NCBI GenBank assembly: GCA_934589525.1
Contig: CAKTOB010000003.1
Span: forward strand, 1-64,000
DNA length: 64,000 nucleotides
Direction: 5' to 3'
Source of the DNA: an uncultured Oscillospiraceae bacterium
GTDB taxonomy: Bacteria > Bacillota > Clostridia > Oscillospirales > Oscillospiraceae
Positions 8,095 through 14,662 of this stretch are shown piece by piece; the first letter of the stretch is position 1, and every line of letters starts with the position of its first letter. A program made the position numbers and the translations under genes. The notes below the pieces were generated by a model. The model saw only the letters and a list, made by a program, of their open reading frames with translations, did not search any database and was not told the origin of the DNA.

Positions 8095-8150
8095 ATCAGC
8101 GGTAAGAAAATACCGGCCTTATTCAGATATAAAAGCAAGGATGGATGTTC

Positions 8151-8786
8151 ATGGAAGAGAAAGTACAGGCGATTTTGGACATTCTGGAAGCCCGGTATCC
8201 GGAGTCCATGTGCGCCCTACATTACAAAAAGGATTATGAGCTGATGATCGCCGTGCGACTGTCTGCCCAGTGTACGGATGCCCGGGTCAATCTGGTGACC
8301 CCGGGGCTCTTTGCCGCCTATCCCACCCTGGAAGCTATGGCGGCGGCCCCCATTGAAGATGTGGAAAACCGTGTGCGCTCCTGCGGCTTTTACAAGCACA
8401 AGGCCCGGGACATTGTATTGGCCTGCCAGATGCTGCTGCGGGATCACGGCGGAAAGGTCCCCGGCACCATGGAGGAGCTTTTGAAGCTTCCGGGGGTGGG
8501 CCGGAAAACCGCCAATCTGCTGCTGGGGGACCTTTACCGTGTTCCCGGAAGCGTGGTGTGTGACACCCACTGCATCCGCATCTGCGGCAAGCTGGGGCTC
8601 AGCCATGGCAAAGACCCGGAAAAGGTAGAGCGGCAGCTGCGCGCCATTCTGCCGCCGGAAAAAAGCAACGATTTCTGTCACCGGCTGGTGCTCTTTGGCC
8701 GGGAAATCTGCACCGCCCGGAATCCAAAATGCGGCCAGTGCCCTTTGAGCCCCTTCTGCACGGAGGCAAACGGCAGCGCCCAGTGA
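8151..8786 (+). CDS. nth: Endonuclease III (DNA glycosylase/AP lyase)
   Basis: A 211-residue base-excision repair enzyme that removes oxidised pyrimidines and nicks the abasic site. The helix-hairpin-helix LPGVGRKTAN holds catalytic Lys119. Catalytic Asp138 lies in CDTHC. The C-terminal 4Fe-4S ligands Cys187, 194, 197 and 203 show the exact C-x6-C-x2-C-x5-C spacing. Length matches E. coli Nth (211). ATG 8151 was chosen because AAGGATGG is 7 nt upstream. An ATG at 8145 is too close. Confidence 0.96.
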   Translation: MEEKVQAILDILEARYPESMCALHYKKDYELMIAVRLSAQCTDARVNLVTPGLFAAYPTLEAMAAAPIEDVENRVRSCGFYKHKARDIVLACQMLLRDHGGKVPGTMEELLKLPGVGRKTANLLLGDLYRVPGSVVCDTHCIRICGKLGLSHGKDPEKVERQLRAILPPEKSNDFCHRLVLFGREICTARNPKCGQCPLSPFCTEANGSAQ

Positions 8787-8792
8787 TTCTTG

Positions 8793-8836
8793 CCCCCTTG
8801 TCCGCATAGACTGTGGACAAGGGGGTGCTTTTGTTT
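8793..8836 (+). terminator. Terminator of nth, overlapping the ribosome site of spoVB
   Basis: CCCCCTTGTCC pairs perfectly with GGACAAGGGGG around an 11-nt loop, then TGCTTTTGTTT. The 3' arm (AAGGGGG) is also the only plausible Shine-Dalgarno sequence of the next gene, whose start codon falls in the T-rich tail. Confidence 0.75.
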
Positions 8837-10337
8837 GTCCCGAAAAATACCGCTTTTTTACAGTGCCGTTTTATTGACCGCCGTAAACCTGGTTCTGCGG
8901 ATGGTCGGTACGGTCTTTGGGGTCTACCTCTCCCGAAAAATCGGGGCCGAGGGCATTGGGCTTTTGCAGCTGACCATGTCTGTGGGAAGCCTTGCCATGA
9001 TTGCGGGCATCGGCGGCATCCGCACCGCCGCCATGTATCTGACCGCCGAGGAACTGGGCTTCCGCCGCCCCCAGGGTTTACGGCGGGTGCTCTCCGGGTG
9101 CATGGTCTACAGTCTGGTGTGCAGTCTGGGGGTTGGGAGCCTTTTATACCTGTTTGCGCCATCCGTCGCCCGGAATTGGGTGGGAAACACCGCCGCGGCA
9201 GCGCCCCTGAGGCTCTTTGCCTTCTTTCTTCCCACCGGCTGTTTGTGTGCCCTGATGACCGGTTTTTTTACCGGACAAAACCGCATCGGAACCCTGGCCG
9301 TGGTGGAAATTGGGGAACAGCTGGTGACCATGGCCGTCACCCTGGGGCTGCTGCGCTTCTGGGCGGGGACGGATGGGGGCCGGGCCTGCTGTGCCGTGAT
9401 CCTGGGCAGCGCCCTGGGGACAAGCGGAACCTTACTTGTTCTTGTCATTCTTTTCCTGCTTCAGCGCAATCCCGCAGGGCCCAAATATCCCATGGCCAAG
9501 CGGGTCTTATCCGCCGCTGGGCCTTTGGCCCTGGCAGATACCGCCAAATCCGGTATTTCCACACTGGAAAACCTGATGGTGCCCAAGCGGCTGGCATTGG
9601 CCGTACCAAACCCCTTGGCACTGTTTGGAGTCCTGACGGGGATGGTTTTTCCGGTGCTCCTGTTTCCTGCCTGCATTCTCTTTGGCCTGTGCGAGCTATT
9701 GATTCCGGAGGTGGCCCGATGCCGGTGCAGCGGCCAAGAGGGGCGGATCCGGTATCTGATGCACAAATCTCTGAAGCTCTCCCTGGTGTATGGGCTTTTC
9801 TTTGGGGGGCTGCTGTTTTTGCTGGCTCCGGAGCTCTGTTCCCGGCTGTACCACAATGATACCGCCGGGCCCCTTCTGCGGCTGTTTGCCCCGCTGGTTC
9901 CCATGCTCTACTGCGATGCCATTACCGATGCCCTGACCAAGGGCCTGGGGCAGCAGCAGTGGGCCATGCGGTTTAATATTTTTACCAGCGCCTTGGATGT
10001 TGCCATGCTATTCTTCCTGTTGCCGGTCTACGGTGTCCGGGGGTATTTTATAAGCTTTCTCATTTCCCACGCCATCAACTTTTATCTTTCCATTCAGCAT
10101 CTTCTGCGCATCACCGGGGAAAAAATCTCCTGGTACGTGGTTGGAGTGAGCTTTTTGTGCGGTGCGGGGAGTCTGTATGCCGCCGGTTTGGTGCCGACCC
10201 GGCCGGGGGTACTTTGCTTTATGATCCTCTTTCCCGGCGGACTGTACCTGACGAACATCGTCGGAGATCAGGAACTGCGGTGGTTCCGGCATCTGATTCG
10301 GAGGAAACCAAAGAACGTATCGGATGTCAAGACTTGA
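8835..10337 (+). CDS. spoVB: Stage V sporulation protein B-like lipid flippase
   Basis: The 500-residue integral membrane protein has about 14 membrane segments and belongs to the MVF/MATE-like polysaccharide flippase family. Its start (KIPLFYSAVLLTAVNLVLR, then GVYLSRKIGAEGIGLLQL) is the typical SpoVB N-terminus. SpoVB is needed for spore cortex peptidoglycan synthesis, probably flipping a lipid-linked precursor. The start is taken as TTG 8835, about 8 nt after AAGGGGG. A TTG at 8790 would add 15 residues read through the terminator stem. Exact start uncertain. Confidence 0.87.
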   Translation: MSRKIPLFYSAVLLTAVNLVLRMVGTVFGVYLSRKIGAEGIGLLQLTMSVGSLAMIAGIGGIRTAAMYLTAEELGFRRPQGLRRVLSGCMVYSLVCSLGVGSLLYLFAPSVARNWVGNTAAAAPLRLFAFFLPTGCLCALMTGFFTGQNRIGTLAVVEIGEQLVTMAVTLGLLRFWAGTDGGRACCAVILGSALGTSGTLLVLVILFLLQRNPAGPKYPMAKRVLSAAGPLALADTAKSGISTLENLMVPKRLALAVPNPLALFGVLTGMVFPVLLFPACILFGLCELLIPEVARCRCSGQEGRIRYLMHKSLKLSLVYGLFFGGLLFLLAPELCSRLYHNDTAGPLLRLFAPLVPMLYCDAITDALTKGLGQQQWAMRFNIFTSALDVAMLFFLLPVYGVRGYFISFLISHAINFYLSIQHLLRITGEKISWYVVGVSFLCGAGSLYAAGLVPTRPGVLCFMILFPGGLYLTNIVGDQELRWFRHLIRRKPKNVSDVKT

Positions 10338-10356
10338 ACCGGAGCCGCTTTGTCGG

Positions 10357-10385
10357 TTGCTTTTTGACCTTTGGGATGATATAAT
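10357..10385 (+). promoter_or_regulatory. Promoter of the 77-aa gene
   Basis: TTGCTT, 17 bp, TATAAT with an extended -10 (TGATATAAT). It ends 30 nt before the start at 10416. Confidence 0.7.
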
Positions 10386-10415
10386 GAGGAAAACCAACAT
10401 AAGGAGCCTGATACC

Positions 10416-10649
10416 ATGCGTCTTGAAGCCATTCAAGCCTGTCTCAACAGCAAAAACATGCCCTATGAATACTGGGAGGAACAGGACTGCGGCAGCATTT
10501 CCTTTCTCCACCGGGGGCTGAGCTACCATATCTGGGAGTACCCGGCACCGGAACGGGGAGCGGAGAGCAATGTGCGCACCGCCGGGCGGAGCGAGGATTA
10601 CGAGGGAGACTACGAGGCCAAAATTATTGAGATTTTGCAGGATTTCTGA
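10416..10649 (+). CDS. Small conserved-looking acidic protein, function unknown
   Basis: The 77-residue soluble protein starts MRLEAIQACLNSK. It has a strong AAGGAG site 9 nt upstream and its own consensus promoter, so it is very likely expressed. It is rich in Glu, Tyr and Trp (YEYWEEQDCGSISFLHRG, YHIWEYPAPERG) and ends in a short helix (YEAKIIEILQDF). There is no signal peptide, membrane segment or metal motif. I do not recognise the family. Confidence 0.7.
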   Translation: MRLEAIQACLNSKNMPYEYWEEQDCGSISFLHRGLSYHIWEYPAPERGAESNVRTAGRSEDYEGDYEAKIIEILQDF

Positions 10650-10678
10650 TTGACTTTTTCTTCCTTTTCGAATAGAAT
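10650..10678 (+). promoter_or_regulatory. Promoter of the riboswitch-oadB-like unit
   Basis: TTGACT, 17 bp, TAGAAT. The -35 starts at the base after the stop codon of the preceding gene. The expected transcription start (about 10685) is immediately ahead of the aptamer. Confidence 0.82.
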
Positions 10679-10687
10679 GGAGCGTAA

Positions 10688-10816
10688 GATAAAAGGGAGT
10701 AAAGGGCGGGGCTCCCCCGCTGCAAAATCTCGTCATCACGGCGTTTGCCCGGGGTTTTGCGTTATGCTTGAGACTTTTATCACAGTTTTATGCTGTGATG
10801 AAGGTCTTCTTTTTTT
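10688..10816 (+). promoter_or_regulatory. yybP-ykoY (Mn2+) riboswitch with terminator
   Basis: The aptamer is closed by a perfect 8-bp P1 (10688-10695 with 10774-10781). It contains the family words AAGGGAGTA, CGTCATCACGGC, GGGTTTTGCG and TTGAGAC in the right order. The 3' strand of P1 is also the 5' arm of an intrinsic terminator (10771-10785 with 10793-10807, then T-rich to 10816). The two structures exclude each other, so Mn2+ binding should favour P1 and switch transcription on. This is recognised by memory of the family consensus, not by a covariance-model search. Confidence 0.85.
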
Positions 10817-10848
10817 CCTTCACGCAGCGAATTTCAAGGAGGAAAATG

Positions 10849-11970
10849 ATGGAAATCGCAAGCGTATTCGCAAATCTCATGAATCTGACACCCCAGATGC
10901 TCATTATGTACGGTCTGGGCGGGTTCCTCATCTATCTGGCCATTGCCAAGAAAATGGAGCCTAGCCTGCTGCTTCCCATGGGCTTTGGCACCATTCTGGT
11001 AAATCTCCCCCTGTCCGGAGCCATCACCCAGGGGGATGTGCCCGGGGCCCTCAGCGTGCTGTTTCAGGCGGGGCTATCCAACGAGCTGTTTCCCCTGCTG
11101 CTGTTTATCGGCATCGGCGCCATGATCGATTTTGGGCCTCTGCTGGAAAAGCCCTGGCTGATGCTCTTTGGGGCGGCGGCCCAGTTTGGCATTTTTGCCA
11201 CCCTGATTCTGGCGGGCTTCTTCTTTGACCTGAAGGACGCCGCCTCCATTGCCATTATCGGCGCGGCCGACGGCCCCACCGCCATCTTTGTGGCCAATGT
11301 GCTGGGGTCTAAGTATTTAGGGGCCATTTTGGTGGCTGCCTACAGCTATATGGCCCTGGTGCCCATTTTGCAGCCCCCGGTGATCCGGCTGGTCACCACC
11401 AAGAAAGAGCGGCTGATCCGGATGCCCTATCAGAAGGGCAATGTCTCCAAGCGCACCCGGATCCTCTTCCCCATTCTGGTGACCATGCTCTCCGGCCTGG
11501 TGGCTCCTGCCAGTGCGGCGCTTGTGGGATTCTTGATGTTCGGCAATCTCCTGCGGGAGTGCGGCGTGCTGAATGCCCTGTCGGAAACCGCCCAGACCAC
11601 CCTGGCAAACCTTATCACCATTGTTTTGGGCCTGACGGTTTCCAGCCAAATCACCGCCGATGCCTTTTTGCGGCCGGATACCCTGCTGATCCTGGCCCTG
11701 GGCGGCCTGGCCTTTATTGGAGATACCGTAGGCGGCGTGCTGTTTGCCAAGCTTGTGAACCTCTTCCTGCCCCAGGACAAGAAAATCAACCCCATGATCG
11801 GTGCCGCCGGCATTTCCGCCTTCCCCATGAGCGGCCGGGTGGTGAATCAGATGGGCCTCAAGGAAGACAACCAGAACTTCCTGCTGATGTATTCCATCAG
11901 CGTCAACGTCTCCGGCCAAATCGCCTCCGTTATTGCCGGCGGCCTGATCCTCACCCTGATGGGTGTTTAA
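10849..11970 (+). CDS. oadB: Na+-translocating decarboxylase beta-subunit-like membrane protein (OadB family)
   Basis: The 373-residue membrane protein has about nine segments and the OadB/GcdB/MmdB signatures: a discontinuous membrane region around IGAADGPTAIFVANVLGS (its Asp is the family's Na+-coupling residue) and MIGAAGISAFPMSGRVVNQMG near the C-terminus. In the known pumps this subunit couples decarboxylation of a carboxybiotin partner to Na+ export. No alpha subunit, biotin carrier or full gamma subunit is encoded nearby, only a 40-residue OadG-like peptide. It is led by a Mn2+ riboswitch, which is unexpected for a decarboxylase. ATG 10849 is preferred over 10846 for ribosome-site spacing. 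Confidence 0.9.
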   Translation: MEIASVFANLMNLTPQMLIMYGLGGFLIYLAIAKKMEPSLLLPMGFGTILVNLPLSGAITQGDVPGALSVLFQAGLSNELFPLLLFIGIGAMIDFGPLLEKPWLMLFGAAAQFGIFATLILAGFFFDLKDAASIAIIGAADGPTAIFVANVLGSKYLGAILVAAYSYMALVPILQPPVIRLVTTKKERLIRMPYQKGNVSKRTRILFPILVTMLSGLVAPASAALVGFLMFGNLLRECGVLNALSETAQTTLANLITIVLGLTVSSQITADAFLRPDTLLILALGGLAFIGDTVGGVLFAKLVNLFLPQDKKINPMIGAAGISAFPMSGRVVNQMGLKEDNQNFLLMYSISVNVSGQIASVIAGGLILTLMGV

Positions 11971-11983
11971 GGAGGTGAAGACC

Positions 11984-12106
11984 ATGCCCTATCCCAATGC
12001 CCTGGTGGAGACCCTGCCCATGCTCGTAAAAGGCATGTTCGGTATCTTCCTGGTGATCGGCACCATCGCCCTGATCACTTGGCTTTTTAATAAACTTTTC
12101 CACTAA
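11984..12106 (+). CDS. OadG-like 40-residue membrane peptide
   Basis: A 40-codon frame reads MPYPNALVETLPMLVKG, then one hydrophobic helix (MFGIFLVIGTIALITWLF, about residues 18-35) and the tail NKLFH. GGAGGTG lies 7-8 nt upstream, it begins 14 nt after the OadB-like stop, and a strong terminator follows. The single helix followed by a W-L-F-N-K-L turn resembles the N-terminal anchor of OadG, the subunit that holds the Na+ pump together. Small OadG-related subunits of this size accompany OadB-like proteins. It was found by reading the gap after oadB. Confidence 0.8.
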   Translation: MPYPNALVETLPMLVKGMFGIFLVIGTIALITWLFNKLFH

Positions 12107-12117
12107 CCCCGAAGGAA

Positions 12118-12170
12118 GGCCCCGGGGGAATCGGCAGCAGTTGATTCCCCCGGGGCCTCTTAAATTTTTT
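12118..12170 (+). terminator. Terminator of the oadB-like operon
   Basis: A perfect 15-bp stem (GGCCCCGGGGGAATC with its complement at 12143-12157, loop of 10) is followed by TCTTAAATTTTTT. Confidence 0.9.
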
Positions 12171-12192
12171 GCAAAGGCGGAGGGTTCCCATA

Positions 12193-12221
12193 TTGTTTTT
12201 TCCGTGCAAAAAAGCTATAAT
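12193..12221 (+). promoter_or_regulatory. Promoter of xpaC-telA
   Basis: TTGTTT, 17 bp, TATAAT, ending 27 nt before the ATG at 12249. Confidence 0.7.
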
Positions 12222-12248
12222 AGCCTCAGACACGATTGGAGGGATACT

Positions 12249-13463
12249 ATGGCGAAGGACTACCAGGACTGGGACGCTTTGGGCCACAGCATCGAAGACA
12301 TTATTGACCAGGCCATTAAATCTAAAAATTATCAGGAACTGAGCCGGACCATTACACATACCATTGACAAAGCCACTTCCGCCGGATCGGACGCACTGTG
12401 GAAGGCGCTGGATCTTTCCGGCACCATGCGGGCCCGGTCCACGACCCGGCAAACCACGGTGACGACCACCGCAGACGCTTCCCCGCAGCCCTCAAAGGCC
12501 CCGCTGCCCGCTCTTTACGGCAGCCCCAACGGGCAGACCGCGGCAGGCATTCTGAAAACCTTTTTTGGCGGCATCATGACCGTCGCCGGATTTACCCTGT
12601 CCCTGATCTCCGGCATTTTTTCCTTGGTGGGCATGGCCGGTTCCATGGTGGTCCCTTTGTGCTTTGGGGTGGGATTCCTGGGCCTGGGCAGCTGGCTTTT
12701 GACCGGCGGCATCCGGGTGTTGGGAAGGGTCAGCCGCTATAAGGTTTACCTGAAAACCCTGGGGCAGAAAACCCACATGAGCCTGGAGCGGCTGGCCAGA
12801 AGCGTGGGAAAGAACGAAAAATTTGTCCGCAAGGAGCTCTCCGGCATGATCAGCGAAGGGCTGTTCCTGGAAGGGCACTGGGACAAGGAGCAGAAAAACC
12901 TGATCACCAGTGACGAGACCTTCCAGAGCTTTGAACAAAGTCGCATGGAGCTGGAGGCCCGGCAGCGGGAGGAAGCCGCAAGGGCCGCTGTTACGGCTCA
13001 GCCCCAGGCCGTCTCCCCCAAGGTTCAGGAGGTTCTGGACCGGGGCAACGCCTATTTGCAGGAAATTCGCCGGTGCAACGATGAAATTCCCGGAGAAGAG
13101 ATCTCCGCAAAAATTGATCGGATGGATGCCATCGTTCTAAGGATCTTTGAGCGGGCGGAGGCCCATCCGGAGATCATCCCGGACCTGAAAAAGCTCATGG
13201 ACTATTACCTGCCCATGACCATCAAGCTTCTGAATGCCTATGCGGAAATGGACCGGCAGCCCATCCAGGGAGAAACCATCCAAACCTCCAAGCAGGAGAT
13301 CGACGCCACTTTGGACACCCTGAATCTGGCCTTTGAAAAGCTGCTGGACTCCGTCTTCCAGGACACCGCCATGGACGTATCCAGCGACATCTCCGTACTG
13401 CACACCCTATTGGCCCAGGAAGGGCTCACGGGGGATGATTTTAAAAACAACGTAAAGGAGTAA
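12249..13463 (+). CDS. XpaC-like protein (5-bromo-4-chloroindolyl phosphate hydrolysis family)
   Basis: The 404-residue protein has an N-terminal region with DYQDWDALGHSIEDIIDQAI, a Pro/Ala/Thr-rich linker, two closely spaced membrane helices (about residues 108-155), then a long helical cytoplasmic part. A short winged-helix-like segment (MSLERLARSVGKNEKFVRKELSGMISEGLF, read in two parts) lies just after the membrane. B. subtilis pairs xpaC with yaaN, a TelA homologue, and the same pairing is seen here. The family name comes from a plate phenotype and the biochemical role is unknown. GGAGGG precedes the ATG. Confidence 0.82.
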   Translation: MAKDYQDWDALGHSIEDIIDQAIKSKNYQELSRTITHTIDKATSAGSDALWKALDLSGTMRARSTTRQTTVTTTADASPQPSKAPLPALYGSPNGQTAAGILKTFFGGIMTVAGFTLSLISGIFSLVGMAGSMVVPLCFGVGFLGLGSWLLTGGIRVLGRVSRYKVYLKTLGQKTHMSLERLARSVGKNEKFVRKELSGMISEGLFLEGHWDKEQKNLITSDETFQSFEQSRMELEARQREEAARAAVTAQPQAVSPKVQEVLDRGNAYLQEIRRCNDEIPGEEISAKIDRMDAIVLRIFERAEAHPEIIPDLKKLMDYYLPMTIKLLNAYAEMDRQPIQGETIQTSKQEIDATLDTLNLAFEKLLDSVFQDTAMDVSSDISVLHTLLAQEGLTGDDFKNNVKE

Positions 13464-13467
13464 CCCC

Positions 13468-14613
13468 ATGGAACACGAATTTGAAAATCAGGAAACGGTT
13501 CCCACCCTGACTCTGGAGCCGGAACTGGAGGAAGTACAGCTTGCCCCCAAGGAAGAAACCGCCCCCGTGGAGGCTCCTGTTCCCCAGCCGGTGCTGACCC
13601 CCCAGGAGCAGCAAATGGTGACGGACTTTGCCGCCAAAATCGATTTGGAAAACACCAACCAGGTGCTTCAATATGGCGCAGCCGCCCAGAAGAAAATGGC
13701 GGACTTCTCCGATGCCGCCCTGGAAAACGTCCGCACCCAGGATCTGGGAGAGATCGGTGATCTCATTGTGAATGTGGTGGGAGAGCTCAAGGGCTTTGAC
13801 AAGGAAGAGCCCAAGGGCTTCCTTGGCTTCTTCAAAAAGCAAAGCGACAAGCTGGAGCTCATGAAGAGCCGCTATGACAAGGCCGAGGTCAACGTGGAGA
13901 AAATCAGCGATGCCTTGCAGCAGCACCAGGTCCGGCTGTTAAAGGACTCTGCGGTGCTGGATAAAATGTACGAGCAGAATCTGGCCTATTTTAAAGAACT
14001 GACCATGTATATCCTGGCAGGCAAGCAGAAGCTCCAGGAGGTACGGGAGGGCAAGCTGCGGGAGCTGGAGGCCACCGCCCAGCGGACAGGCCTTGCCGAG
14101 GATGCCCAGGCTGCCCGGGATCTGGCGGAAAAATGCAACCGGTTTGAAAAGAAGATCTACGACCTGGAGCTGACAAGAACCATCTCCATCCAGACCGCGC
14201 CCCAGATCCGCATGATCCAGAATAACGACACCGTGATGGTGGAAAAAATCCAGACCACCCTGGTAAATACCATTCCTCTGTGGAAAAACCAGATGGTCCT
14301 TGCTCTGGGCATCGCCCATTCCACGGAAGCGGCCCAGGCCCAGCGGCAGGTCAATGACGTGACCAACGCCCTGCTCAAATCCAACGCCGAGAAGCTCCGC
14401 ATGGCCTCCACAGAAACCGCCAAGGAGGCGGAACGGGGCATCGTAGACCTGGAGACCCTGAAGCAGACCAACGCCCAGCTGATCCAGACCCTGGACGAGG
14501 TCATGAAGATCCAGTCCGACGGCCGGACCCAGCGGCAGGCCGCCGAGGCAGAAATGGCAAAAATGGAGCAGGAGCTGAAAAACAAGCTGCTGCAGATCCG
14601 CAGCGGAAAGTAA
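13468..14613 (+). CDS. TelA family toxic-anion resistance protein
   Basis: The 381-residue protein is almost entirely helical and without membrane segments. It has an acidic Pro-rich N-terminus (residues 1-45), then the TelA domain with the characteristic QDLGEIGDLIVNVVGELKGF and LGFFKKQSDKLELMKSRY stretches and a long coiled-coil core ending IVDLETLKQTNAQLIQTLDE. TelA proteins were linked to tellurite resistance and to cell-envelope stress, but their activity is unresolved. It starts 4 nt after the xpaC-like stop, with AAAGGAG overlapping that stop. Confidence 0.9.
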   Translation: MEHEFENQETVPTLTLEPELEEVQLAPKEETAPVEAPVPQPVLTPQEQQMVTDFAAKIDLENTNQVLQYGAAAQKKMADFSDAALENVRTQDLGEIGDLIVNVVGELKGFDKEEPKGFLGFFKKQSDKLELMKSRYDKAEVNVEKISDALQQHQVRLLKDSAVLDKMYEQNLAYFKELTMYILAGKQKLQEVREGKLRELEATAQRTGLAEDAQAARDLAEKCNRFEKKIYDLELTRTISIQTAPQIRMIQNNDTVMVEKIQTTLVNTIPLWKNQMVLALGIAHSTEAAQAQRQVNDVTNALLKSNAEKLRMASTETAKEAERGIVDLETLKQTNAQLIQTLDEVMKIQSDGRTQRQAAEAEMAKMEQELKNKLLQIRSGK

Positions 14614-14620
14614 AAGCGCA

Positions 14621-14662
14621 AAAGGCCCGGGTGGTTCCAGTGACCACCCGGGCTTGAATTAT
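14621..14662. terminator. Shared terminator of telA and the LRR-cohesin-dockerin gene
   Basis: GCCCGGGTGGT pairs with ACCACCCGGGC around a 7-nt loop. T-rich tails occur on both sides, so convergent transcripts can both end here. Confidence 0.8.

Noticed and set aside
10685..10820. Possibility that the leader of the OadB-like gene is a Na+ riboswitch rather than a Mn2+ one
   Set aside because: A Na+ sensor would suit a Na+ pump, but the sequence words and P1/terminator layout fit yybP-ykoY as I recall it. The alternative is kept open in the finding because no covariance search was possible.
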